5,395 bases of DNA from CAYLSO01 sp964386525. GTDB lineage: Bacteria; Eisenbacteria; RBG-16-71-46; DASYSL01. The stretch is from assembly GCA_964386525.1 (NCBI GenBank), contig CAYLSO010000122.1:1-5395 (forward strand). The letters run 5' to 3'. Shown piece after piece: positions 1 to 5,395 of this stretch. The notes below the pieces were generated by a model. The model made no database searches. It had not been told where the DNA came from and worked only from the letters and a program-made list of their open reading frames with translations. Made by a program: the position numbers and the translations under genes. Positions within the stretch are counted from its first letter, which is position 1. Each line of letters opens with the position of its first letter.

Positions 1-1224
1 CGGGTGCGCTTCGAGGAGCGCCCGCCGTGTGGAGTCGGCCAGCCGCTGCAGGCGCACGAGCCGCGCAAAGGAGACGGTCGAGGTGGTGGCCGGCAGCTCC
101 TGCGCGACAATCGGCGAGACCGCCGGGATCGCGAGCAGAGCGGCCAGCCGCGCGGCGCAGAAGAGCCCGGCCAGCGCCGGCCGCGCCGTCGCCAGGGCTC
201 CGCAGAGCGCCAGCCCGAGCCACGGCGCGGCGATCTGCGTGCGCCAGGAGTTCCAGTCGGGCCAGAGCAGCACCAGCGGGGCCACGCCGAGGGCGAAGCC
301 CGCGAGGCTACCCACGAGCCACGGGGCCCGCGCCGCCAGGCGGGCGCGCGCCGCCCCGTCGCGCGCGAAGCGCCACAGCGCCGTGCCGGCCAGGCCGATG
401 TAGAGCAGCCCGCAGATCAGAGCCGGCACCCGCGGCGCGTCCTCGAGGTTGAACTGCGCGAGTAGGCCGCGCCAGAGCACTTTCACGAGACCGGGGAGCA
501 GGACGTGCAGGCGCACGACATCCGAATCCCCCACCGCCACCCAGTGCGCCCCGCGCGTCGTGGCGACGAGGCGGCCCACCGCCCAGAGCGAGGCGACGGC
601 GGCTGCGACCGCGGCCCACGCCAGCGTCTCGCGACGCGGCCGCCCTCGGCCCCACGCGATGAGCGGCAGCGCCGGCAGGACGACCACCGTGGCCTCGTGG
701 CTCAGGAGCGCGGCCAGTGCGGCGAGCGCGGCCGTGACGCGGCGACCGACCAACGCCTCGTGCACGGCCAGGGCGACCATCACGGCGGGCAGCAGGTACT
801 GGATCCCGGTGGGCCACACCAGCAGCGCGCGCATCGGCTCCGCCAGGATCGCGAAGCTCGCGGCGGCGATCGCCACGGTCGCCGGCAGCACCCGCCGCGC
901 CACCCGGTAGACCAGCGCGTAGAGCAGCAGCAGGAGCGCGCCGTGCGCCGCGGCCACGGCCCACGGGGCGGCGAACAGCCAGGGGTGCAGGGCGGCGTAG
1001 TAGGCCTGGCGGCTGAGCGGCCGCCAGTAGTAGGCGAACCCCATCGCGTCGAAGGGGTCCAGCGGGCGCTGGAAGGCCAGGCTGTAGAGGAAGTGGTAGT
1101 CGTCGCCGACCGGGACGCCGAACAGCGCCCCGCGGCAGGTCCAGGCCAGCAGCGCCACGGCGGCGGCGCCGGCAGCGAGCCAGTGGCGCTCCGCGAGCTC
1201 TTCCCAGCGCGCCGACGACCGCAC
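1..1224 (-). CDS. Polytopic membrane protein, GT-C-like glycosyltransferase (C-terminus cut by window edge)
   Basis: An uninterrupted frame of 408 codons runs from a GTG at 1224 to the left edge with no stop, so the C-terminus is missing. The start is chosen because GGAAGG lies 7 nt upstream and because the frame opens 14 bp after the glgA stop. A short charged N-terminus is followed by about 9-11 hydrophobic segments, roughly residues 14-28, 86-106, 112-128, 138-155, 163-190, 202-218, 266-283, 301-323, 330-346 and 350-368. The loop after the first segment carries GDDYHFLY (residues 40-47) and YWRPLSRQ (66-73). An acidic pair followed by an (F/W)RPL motif in the first outer loop is typical of GT-C enzymes such as ArnT/PMT-like mannosyltransferases, which take sugar from polyprenyl-phosphate donors. 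SHEA at 176-179 resembles the conserved S-(K/H)-E of the same proteins. The tail after residue 385 is soluble. Being a real membrane protein is nearly certain; the glycosyltransferase role is inferred from motifs, and donor and acceptor are unknown. Placement behind glgA suggests a glycan-related job. Confidence 0.85.
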   Translation of the reverse strand, partial: MRSSARWEELAERHWLAAGAAAVALLAWTCRGALFGVPVGDDYHFLYSLAFQRPLDPFDAMGFAYYWRPLSRQAYYAALHPWLFAAPWAVAAAHGALLLLLYALVYRVARRVLPATVAIAAASFAILAEPMRALLVWPTGIQYLLPAVMVALAVHEALVGRRVTAALAALAALLSHEATVVVLPALPLIAWGRGRPRRETLAWAAVAAAVASLWAVGRLVATTRGAHWVAVGDSDVVRLHVLLPGLVKVLWRGLLAQFNLEDAPRVPALICGLLYIGLAGTALWRFARDGAARARLAARAPWLVGSLAGFALGVAPLVLLWPDWNSWRTQIAAPWLGLALCGALATARPALAGLFCAARLAALLAIPAVSPIVAQELPATTSTVSFARLVRLQRLADSTRRALLEAHP

Positions 1225-1231
1225 CGCGCCC

Positions 1232-1237
1232 CCTTCC
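1232..1237 (-). promoter_or_regulatory. Ribosome binding site of the membrane protein gene
   Basis: On the minus strand GGAAGG sits 7 nt before the GTG at 1224. No other in-frame start with comparable spacing lies between it and the glgA stop codon, so this site decides the start. Confidence 0.6.
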
Positions 1238-1238
1238 G

Positions 1239-2774
1239 CTAGGCCCTGGCCACCCCCTGCGCCCACTCGCGGAAGCGGCGCGCCTCGACGCGGCTGCGCG
1301 CCTGCCGGTAGATCTCCTCGTAGCGGCCCGCGGCCGTCTCCCACGAGAAGTCCTGCTTCATGGCGTTCTCGATCAGCCGGTGCCAGACGCGCGGCTGGCG
1401 GTAGCTGGCCAGCGCGCGCTTGACCGCCGCCGTCATCTCGCCCGCCTCGTAGCCCTGGAAGACGAAGCCCGTGCCGTCGCGGCTGGCGGGATCGAAGTCG
1501 CGCACCGTGTCGGCGAGACCGCCGGTGGCGCGCACCACCGGGATGGTGCCGTAGCGCTGGCTCATCATCTGGTTGAGGCCGCACGGCTCGTAGCGCGACG
1601 GCATGAGGAAGAGATCGGCCCCGGCCTCGATGCGGTGCGCCAGTCCGTCGTCGAAGCCGACCCGCGCGCAGACCCGGTCGGGATGCTCGCGCGCCAGTTT
1701 GGTGAACAGCTCCTCGTAGCGCTTCACGCCGGCGCCGAGCACGAACAGCCGCAGTTCCTGGCGCAGCAGCTCGGGCACCGCCGCCTCCACCAGGTCGAAG
1801 CCCTTCTGGTCGGCGAGGCGCGAGATCATCCCGACGATCGCCCAGTCCGAGTCCTCCGGCCAGCCCGCCTCGCGGGCCAGCGCCACCTTGCACGCCTGCT
1901 TGCCGGTGAGGTCGCGGGCCGTGTAGCGGGCCGCGATGCGGGGATCCTTCTCCGGGTTCCAGACGCGGTAGTCGATGCCGTTGAGGATGCCCGCCAGGTC
2001 GGCCGCGCGGCGCGCCAGCACGCCCTGCAGGCCGGCGCCGATCTCCGGATCAACCTGGATCTCACGCGCGTAGCTCGGGCTCACCGTGCTCAGGAAGTCG
2101 GCGTACTCGAGACCGACCTTGAGGAGGTTCACCTTGCCGTAGAACTCGAAGGGCGAGCCGGCGTGGAAGCGGTCGCGCGACAGCCGCGCGATCTCGAGCG
2201 CCTCGGGCGGGTAGAGGCCCTGGTAGCCGAGGTTGTGGATGGCGAACAGCGTGGCCGTGCGCTGGAAGAACGGGTCGGCCGCGTAGGCCTCGCGCAGGAA
2301 GGCGGCCACGAAGGCGGTCTGGTTGTCGTTGAGGTGGATCACGTCCTGGCGGCGGCCGAGGCGCTTGAGCGCTTCGCACACGGCCCGGCAGAAGAACAGG
2401 AAGCGCGCCGGGTTGTCGGCGTATTCCAGCCCGGTGGCCGGGTCGGTGTAGATGCCGTCGCGCTGGAAGAAGGCGAGATCGCCGCGGTGGTCCACCAGGT
2501 AGACGGCCACCTTCGACCCCGGCAGGGTGACGCGCTCGACGGCGGCCACCTCCTCGCCGCGGCCGTGGGGCACGGGGAACGGCTCGAGGGCGCGCTCGCG
2601 CCGGGCCCCCTCGGGAAGCCGGATGGCGGCGTAGTGGGGCAGGAAGCAGGACACCTCGTGGCCGCGGGCGGCGAGCACGTCGGACAGCGCCCCCGCCACG
2701 TCGCCCAGCCCCCCCACCTTGGCGAGCGGCACCCGCTCGGCGGACACCATCGCGATGCGCAGCGCTTCGTTCAC
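1239..2774 (-). CDS. glgA: Glycogen synthase (GT5, ADP-glucose type)
   Basis: This 511-residue protein transfers glucose from ADP-glucose (possibly UDP-glucose) to the non-reducing end of an alpha-1,4-glucan in the cytoplasm. The length matches bacterial GlgA (about 480-500 residues, slightly longer here). The N-terminal GT5 domain (about 5-245) opens with the signature KVGGLGDV (19-26), whose lysine binds the nucleotide sugar. HNLGYQG lies at 180-186 and LNGIDYRVWNP at 264-274. The C-terminal GT-B half carries SRLADQKG (318-325), where R319 and K324 correspond to the E. coli phosphate-binding R300 and K305. PSRYEPCGLNQ (392-402) supplies the catalytic-site glutamate E396 (E. coli E377), and TGGLADTV follows at 417-424. 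All key residues are present. One variation is HLNDNQTA at 147-154, where many homologues have H-x-H-D-W. The start is GTG with GGAGGG just upstream. The gene follows galT by 153 bp and precedes the membrane protein gene by 14 bp. Confidence 0.96.
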   Translation of the reverse strand: MNEALRIAMVSAERVPLAKVGGLGDVAGALSDVLAARGHEVSCFLPHYAAIRLPEGARRERALEPFPVPHGRGEEVAAVERVTLPGSKVAVYLVDHRGDLAFFQRDGIYTDPATGLEYADNPARFLFFCRAVCEALKRLGRRQDVIHLNDNQTAFVAAFLREAYAADPFFQRTATLFAIHNLGYQGLYPPEALEIARLSRDRFHAGSPFEFYGKVNLLKVGLEYADFLSTVSPSYAREIQVDPEIGAGLQGVLARRAADLAGILNGIDYRVWNPEKDPRIAARYTARDLTGKQACKVALAREAGWPEDSDWAIVGMISRLADQKGFDLVEAAVPELLRQELRLFVLGAGVKRYEELFTKLAREHPDRVCARVGFDDGLAHRIEAGADLFLMPSRYEPCGLNQMMSQRYGTIPVVRATGGLADTVRDFDPASRDGTGFVFQGYEAGEMTAAVKRALASYRQPRVWHRLIENAMKQDFSWETAAGRYEEIYRQARSRVEARRFREWAQGVARA

Positions 2775-2778
2775 CCTT

Positions 2779-2784
2779 CCCTCC
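2779..2784 (-). promoter_or_regulatory. Ribosome binding site of glgA
   Basis: GGAGGG on the minus strand ends 4 nt before the GTG at 2774 (6 nt from the GGAG core). It supports the GTG start, which places the KVGGL motif at residue 19 as expected for GlgA. The next in-frame methionine (residue 9) lies inside the first beta-strand and is a poor alternative. Confidence 0.65.
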
Positions 2785-2893
2785 CTGGCCGGCCGCCCGC
2801 GTGGACGGTCTCCTCGGTTCGCGTCGGGGGATTCCTACCACAATCGGGCGGGCGCTGTCCCGTCCCTGCCCGCCACCGCCCGTCTCAGCGATC

Positions 2894-2908
2894 CCGGCGC
2901 CGCGCCGG
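2894..2908 (-). repeat. Short GC inverted repeat after galT
   Basis: CCGGCG and CGCCGG form a perfect 6 bp stem with a 3 nt loop, about 20 nt downstream of the galT stop. A 10 bp GC palindrome lies next to it at 2907-2916. No T-run follows, so it is not a standard intrinsic terminator. It might pause transcription or protect the upstream message, or it may be a chance product of the very high GC content. Confidence 0.3.
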
Positions 2909-2927
2909 CCGCGGCCCGCGACGGAGT

Positions 2928-3932
2928 CTAGGGCTCGGCGCAGCGCAGCGCGGCGGCGGCCTCCTCGGGCGGAGTCGGGTTGATGTAGAAGCCGCTCCCC
3001 CACTCGAAGCCGGCGAACTCCGCGAGCCGCGGCAAGATCTCCATGTGCCAGTGGTAGTGCTCGAGTTCCGGCGAGCGGCAGGGCGCGGTGTGCAGCACGA
3101 AGTTGTACGCCAGCCGCGGCAGCACCCGCTCGAGGCGCCGCAGCGTCTCGCCCAGCACCCCCGCCAGCGCCGCGTCCTGCGCCGCGTCACCGCGCTCGAA
3201 CGCCGAGGCGTGCGCCACCGGCAGGATCCACGTCTCGTAGGAGAAGCGCGAGGCGTAGGGGGCCAGCGCCACGTAGCCGTCGCGCGCCAGCACCAGCCGC
3301 CGGCCGCCGGCCGGCTCCAGCTCCTGGGCGGCGATGTCGCAGAAGACGCAGCGCTCCTCGATCTCGAAGTAGCGCAGCGCGCCGTCGAGCTCCTCCTGCA
3401 CCTGCAGCGGCACGATGGGCGTGGCGATGAGCTGGGCGTGCGGGTGCTCGAGCGAGGCGCCGGCCGGTGCGCCGTGATTCTTGAAGATCAGCACGTAGCG
3501 GATGCGCGGGTCGGCGTGCAGCTCGGCCATGCGGCGACGGCAGGCGGACAGCACGGCGGCGACCTCGGCCGGCGCGAGCCGCGCCAGGCCGCGGGCGTGG
3601 TCCGGCGACTCGATGATCACCTCGTGCGCGCCGACGCCGTTCATGCGGTCGTAGAGGCCCTCGGCGCTCCGCTCCAGCTCGCCCTCGCGGGCCAGCGCCG
3701 GGAAGCGGTTGGGGACCACGCGCAGCGTCCAGCCGGGGGTGTCGGGGGCGCTGCCGCCGGGGCGCGACGCGAAGATCTCGGGCGGGGTCTCGGCCTCGCT
3801 GCCCGGACAGAACGGGCACGCCTGCGCGGCGCGCGGCAGCGCCACGCTGGCGAAGTCGTACGGGCGGGCGGCGCGCTCCGGCGAGAGGATCACCCAGCGC
3901 CCGGCGACCGGGTCCTTGCGCAGCTCGGGCAT
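2928..3932 (-). CDS. galT: Galactose-1-phosphate uridylyltransferase
   Basis: This 334-residue protein of the HIT-like superfamily exchanges UMP between UDP-glucose and galactose-1-phosphate (Leloir pathway, cytoplasm). The length is usual for bacterial GalT. The N-terminus has the typical DPVAGRWVILSPERAARP (7-24). CPFC at 39-42 together with H103 in GAHEVIIES match the zinc ligands of E. coli GalT (C52, C55, H115). The active-site triad H-P-H is at 163-165 within LEHPHAQLIATP; H165 would be the histidine that becomes uridylylated, and H163 the fourth metal ligand. A second pair, CVFC at 195-198, is seen in a subset of prokaryotic GalT proteins. HYHWHMEILPR (292-302) carries the C-terminal HxH, and GSGFYINPTPPEEAA (312-326) is the usual tail. 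The ATG at 3932 has GAAGG 5 nt upstream. It lies 28 bp behind the GlmU-like gene, so the two are probably co-transcribed. No galactokinase or epimerase is in the window. Relatives acting on other sugar phosphates or on ADP-sugars cannot be fully excluded. Confidence 0.95.
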   Translation of the reverse strand: MPELRKDPVAGRWVILSPERAARPYDFASVALPRAAQACPFCPGSEAETPPEIFASRPGGSAPDTPGWTLRVVPNRFPALAREGELERSAEGLYDRMNGVGAHEVIIESPDHARGLARLAPAEVAAVLSACRRRMAELHADPRIRYVLIFKNHGAPAGASLEHPHAQLIATPIVPLQVQEELDGALRYFEIEERCVFCDIAAQELEPAGGRRLVLARDGYVALAPYASRFSYETWILPVAHASAFERGDAAQDAALAGVLGETLRRLERVLPRLAYNFVLHTAPCRSPELEHYHWHMEILPRLAEFAGFEWGSGFYINPTPPEEAAAALRCAEP

Positions 3933-3960
3933 GCCGGCCTTCGGCTCCGGCGCCGCGGCG

Positions 3961-5232
3961 CTACAGCGCCTTCGGCCCGCGGCGCCAGGCCGCCTGGAGC
4001 GCGGCCTCGTGGGCGGGCGTCAGCGCGAGGTCGCGGCGGCCCATGGCGGTGCGCGCCGTGGCCAGGAACTTGTCCCAGCGGTGCGGGACGGTGGCGTCGC
4101 CGTCCCACCACGCCCAGCCCGGCAGGTAGCGCGGCGTAAAGCGGCCGCCGGCGAAGAGATTCGAGCCCGGCCCGACCACCGCGCCGGTGGTGAGGAGCGT
4201 GCCGATGCCGGTCTTGACGTGGTCGCCGAGGAAGCAGCCCACCTTGCTCTCGCCGGAGTCGGTCTCGATGCCGTTCACCCAGACGCGCACCGGACCGTAG
4301 TTGTTCTTGAGGTCGCTGTTGGCGGTCATGGCGCCGAGGTTCACCCACTCGCCCACCGCGGCGTGGCCGAGAAACCCCTGGTGGCGCTTGTTGGCGTAGC
4401 CCTGGAAGACGGTCTGCTCGACCTCGCCGCCGACGCGGCACTGCGGGCCGAGGGCGACGCCCGCGAGCTTGCCGCCGAGCACGTGCGAGCCGGGGCCGAC
4501 CCAGGCCGGGCCCACCACGTGCGACAGAGGCTCGACCACCGCGCCCTCGGCGATCACCACCGGCCCGCCGCGCGCGTCCAGCACCGTGCCGGGGTCGAGG
4601 CGCGCGCCGCGCGCCACGTAGACGCGCTCACCCAGGGCGTGCACGCCGCCGCCGCCGGCGTAGGCCTCGGCGCCCGTGGCCGCCGCCACCGCCGCCGCGT
4701 CGCGCTCCAGCTCGCCGGGCAGGTGCTTGCAGAGATCCCACAACTCGCTGACCCACGTGACCTCGACCGGCACCTCGGCCCACCCCTCGGGCAGGCGGCT
4801 CTCGGCGAACAGCAGCAAGCGCAGCTCCTCGAGCTTGCCCGCGCCCGCCGCGTGGCAGATGCCGGCCACCCGTCGCGGCCCGCCCAGGTAGCGGATGCCG
4901 GCGGCCCCGTCCGGCAGCGGCTGCAGCTCCCCCACCGGGGGCGTGGCCGCTCCGTTCCACCACAGCACGGTGCTCTGCGCCGGGGCCGGCTCGGGCGACG
5001 ACCACACGTTGGCCGCCTCGGCGAAGGCGCGGATCACCGGCGATCGCGCCTCGACGTCGCTGATCACCGCGCCGAGATCCACGGCGATGCGCTCCGGTCG
5101 GAAGGCGTCGCGCTGCTTCTCCCACAGGCAGCGGCCGCCGAGGCGCAGCGCCCACATCGGCCGCGTCGCCGACAGGGGCCACAGCCGCCGCCAGCCGGAG
5201 TCTTCGTAGAGGACGAGGAGGTCTGGATTCAC
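3961..5232 (-). CDS. GlmU-like protein: putative sugar nucleotidyltransferase with left-handed beta-helix
   Basis: This 423-residue protein resembles the alternative GlmU group (TIGR03991-like, N-terminal NTP_transf_4), usually annotated as putative sugar nucleotidyltransferase or glucosamine-1-phosphate acetyltransferase. The N-terminus reads LVLYED (6-11), then PLSATRPMWALRLGG (19-33) and WEK (37-39). This matches the family's PL-x-x-x-RP...LR-x-G...EK pattern, but lacks the glycine-rich G-x-G-T-R loop of classical nucleotidyltransferases. From about 195 to 360 come imperfect hexapeptide turns (for example VYVARGARLDPGTVL, VVIAEGAVVEPLSHV), indicating a left-handed beta-helix. The diagnostic segments are NKRHQGFLGH (281-290) and GEWVNLGAMTANSDLKNNYG (294-313). 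Aligned from memory without gaps to E. coli GlmU, H284 and N298 fall on catalytic H363 and N377. The tail, with WAWWDGD (373-379) and DKFL...MGRR, is also typical. The GTG start has GGAG 7 nt upstream. It is the first gene of the cluster, so it probably acts on the same sugar-phosphate pool as GalT. The exact substrate is unknown. Confidence 0.85.
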   Translation of the reverse strand: MNPDLLVLYEDSGWRRLWPLSATRPMWALRLGGRCLWEKQRDAFRPERIAVDLGAVISDVEARSPVIRAFAEAANVWSSPEPAPAQSTVLWWNGAATPPVGELQPLPDGAAGIRYLGGPRRVAGICHAAGAGKLEELRLLLFAESRLPEGWAEVPVEVTWVSELWDLCKHLPGELERDAAAVAAATGAEAYAGGGGVHALGERVYVARGARLDPGTVLDARGGPVVIAEGAVVEPLSHVVGPAWVGPGSHVLGGKLAGVALGPQCRVGGEVEQTVFQGYANKRHQGFLGHAAVGEWVNLGAMTANSDLKNNYGPVRVWVNGIETDSGESKVGCFLGDHVKTGIGTLLTTGAVVGPGSNLFAGGRFTPRYLPGWAWWDGDATVPHRWDKFLATARTAMGRRDLALTPAHEAALQAAWRRGPKAL

Positions 5233-5239
5233 GCTCGAA

Positions 5240-5243
5240 CTCC
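5240..5243 (-). promoter_or_regulatory. Ribosome binding site of the GlmU-like gene
   Basis: GGAG on the minus strand lies 7 nt before the GTG at 5232. It is the only Shine-Dalgarno-like run near the N-terminus and supports the GTG start. It lies on the high-GC side of the composition break at about 5256. Confidence 0.6.
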
Positions 5244-5257
5244 GCTGCGGCCCGCTA

Positions 5258-5286
5258 GTGTAACGTACCGCAAGTCATGCTAAGAT
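5258..5286 (+). promoter_or_regulatory. Weak candidate promoter for the transposase-like ORF
   Basis: TGCTAAGAT at 5278-5286 resembles an extended -10 (TGn followed by a 4/6 match to TATAAT). The hexamer GTGTAA at 5258-5263, 17 nt upstream, is a poor -35 (3/6). It sits at a plausible distance from the ATG at 5315. Its match is weak and it may be fortuitous. Confidence 0.2.
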
Positions 5287-5302
5287 GGTCATGGCATCCT
5301 AC

Positions 5303-5309
5303 GGGAGGG
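5303..5309 (+). promoter_or_regulatory. Ribosome binding site of the transposase-like ORF
   Basis: GGGAGGG lies 5 nt before the ATG at 5315. This strong Shine-Dalgarno match fixes the start of the truncated ORF even though only 27 codons are visible. Confidence 0.65.
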
Positions 5310-5314
5310 AACCC

Positions 5315-5395
5315 ATGGCCAATCATCTTCGTTCGTTCACGCTCAAGGATTCGGACCGCGAGGAGCTCGAGCGTCTGCTGCGAGCCTCCACCACG
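5315..5395 (+). CDS. IS630-family transposase, N-terminal fragment (continues past window edge)
   Basis: Twenty-seven codons are visible, open to the right edge. The peptide starts MANHLRSFTLKDSDREELER and ends with LLRASTT. The pattern L-(T/K)-x-x-(E/D)-R-x-x-L-x-x-(L/W)-x-R-x-x-T just after the start is characteristic of the first helix of the helix-turn-helix region of IS630-type transposases, which normally continue with a second HTH and a DDE catalytic domain. Only the first helix is seen, so the catalytic residues cannot be checked. The ATG has a strong ribosome binding site, the ORF runs divergently from the sugar gene cluster, and its base composition is lower in GC than its neighbours, which fits a mobile gene. 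An unrelated HTH regulator is the main alternative. Confidence 0.65.
   Translation, partial: MANHLRSFTLKDSDREELERLLRASTT

Larger units (their letters stand above)
2775..2927 (-). other. galT-glgA spacer with weak promoter-like patch
   Basis: This 153 bp stretch is the longest gap between genes inside the cluster. I see no small ORF with a ribosome binding site in it. Most of it is extremely GC-rich, but 2831-2845 is a conspicuous AT-richer patch. Read on the minus strand, the patch contains TAGGAA, with GGGACA 18 nt upstream as a poor -10/-35 pair. It could hold a separate promoter for glgA and the membrane gene. The hexamers are weak matches, so this is a suggestion only. Confidence 0.25.
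5256..5395 (+). mobile_element. Probable left end of an IS630-type insertion element (partial)
   Basis: Composition changes abruptly here. By hand count 5256-5314 is 31/59 GC (53%) and 5315-5395 is 49/81 (60%), against 73-85% in samples of the adjoining gene. The segment encodes the start of a transposase-like ORF. IS630 elements insert at TA and duplicate it; a TA lies at 5256-5257, right where the composition changes, so the terminal repeat could begin at about 5258 (GTGTAACGTACC). The other end is outside the window, so neither the inverted repeat nor the duplication can be confirmed. The boundary is approximate. Confidence 0.5.

Noticed and set aside
308..964. A 218-codon minus-strand frame inside the membrane protein gene
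   Set aside because: It is out of frame with the long hydrophobic reading frame that carries the DDYHF and WRPL motifs, and its Arg/Gly/Ala-rich translation looks like a shadow.
2894..2916. Intrinsic terminator after galT
   Set aside because: The stems are short and lack a following T-run, and such GC palindromes are frequent by chance at this composition.
1380..4139. A 919-codon open frame on the plus strand, antisense to glgA and galT
   Set aside because: It lies opposite two genes with all their catalytic motifs intact. Its translation is dominated by R, A, G, H, V and E with no recognisable domain, as expected when stop codons are rare in very GC-rich DNA.
3961..5232. Naming the first gene glmU or glgC
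   Set aside because: The beta-helix and tail fit a GlmU-like group, but the canonical G-x-G-T-R loop of both GlmU and GlgC is absent and the substrate is unknown, so no symbol is assigned.
3709..5283. A 524-codon plus-strand open frame antisense to galT and the GlmU-like gene
   Set aside because: It is a mirror frame of genuine family members and has low-complexity composition. It also crosses the composition break at 5256.
5233..5314. A minus-strand promoter for the operon within the insertion-element end
   Set aside because: TACACT is a possible -10 on the minus strand, but no acceptable -35 lies 16-18 nt upstream of it.

Overview
This is a very GC-rich bacterial segment (hand counts of 73% at 5161-5220 and 85% at 4561-4620). 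Four genes on the minus strand are transcribed right to left, and a different kind of sequence starts at the right edge. Three of the four starts are GTG, and the spacers between genes are short. The GC content and gene types fit a high-GC Gram-negative-like soil or sediment bacterium (for example Acidobacteria, Deltaproteobacteria, Rokubacteria or Eisenbacteria), but nothing here fixes the phylum.

Layout, in transcription order: (1) 5232-3961, a GlmU-like protein with a divergent nucleotidyltransferase-type N-terminus and a left-handed beta-helix C-terminus. (2) 3932-2928, galactose-1-phosphate uridylyltransferase (galT), 28 bp downstream. (3) 2774-1239, glycogen/starch synthase of family GT5 (glgA), after a 153 bp spacer. 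(4) 1224 to beyond the left edge, a polytopic membrane protein resembling GT-C glycosyltransferases, 14 bp after glgA and cut at its C-terminus by the window. At the right edge, on the plus strand, a 27-codon ORF beginning at 5315 looks like the N-terminus of an IS630-type transposase. Base composition falls to about 53-60% GC from about 5256 onward.

The four minus-strand genes read as a carbohydrate operon. GalT interconverts UDP-glucose/galactose-1-phosphate and UDP-galactose/glucose-1-phosphate. GlgA builds alpha-1,4-glucan from ADP-glucose (or UDP-glucose). The first gene belongs to a family thought to act on sugar-1-phosphates, amino sugars or NDP-sugars. The membrane protein may transfer sugars from lipid carriers on the outer face of the membrane. 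No galactokinase, glgC or branching enzyme lies inside the window, so the full pathway cannot be read here.

I saw no tRNA, rRNA, CRISPR array or strong intrinsic terminator. The most notable points are the apparent insertion-element end about 23 bp upstream of the operon's first start codon, and the GlmU-like protein, which seems to keep acetyltransferase-type residues while lacking the canonical glycine-rich nucleotide loop.
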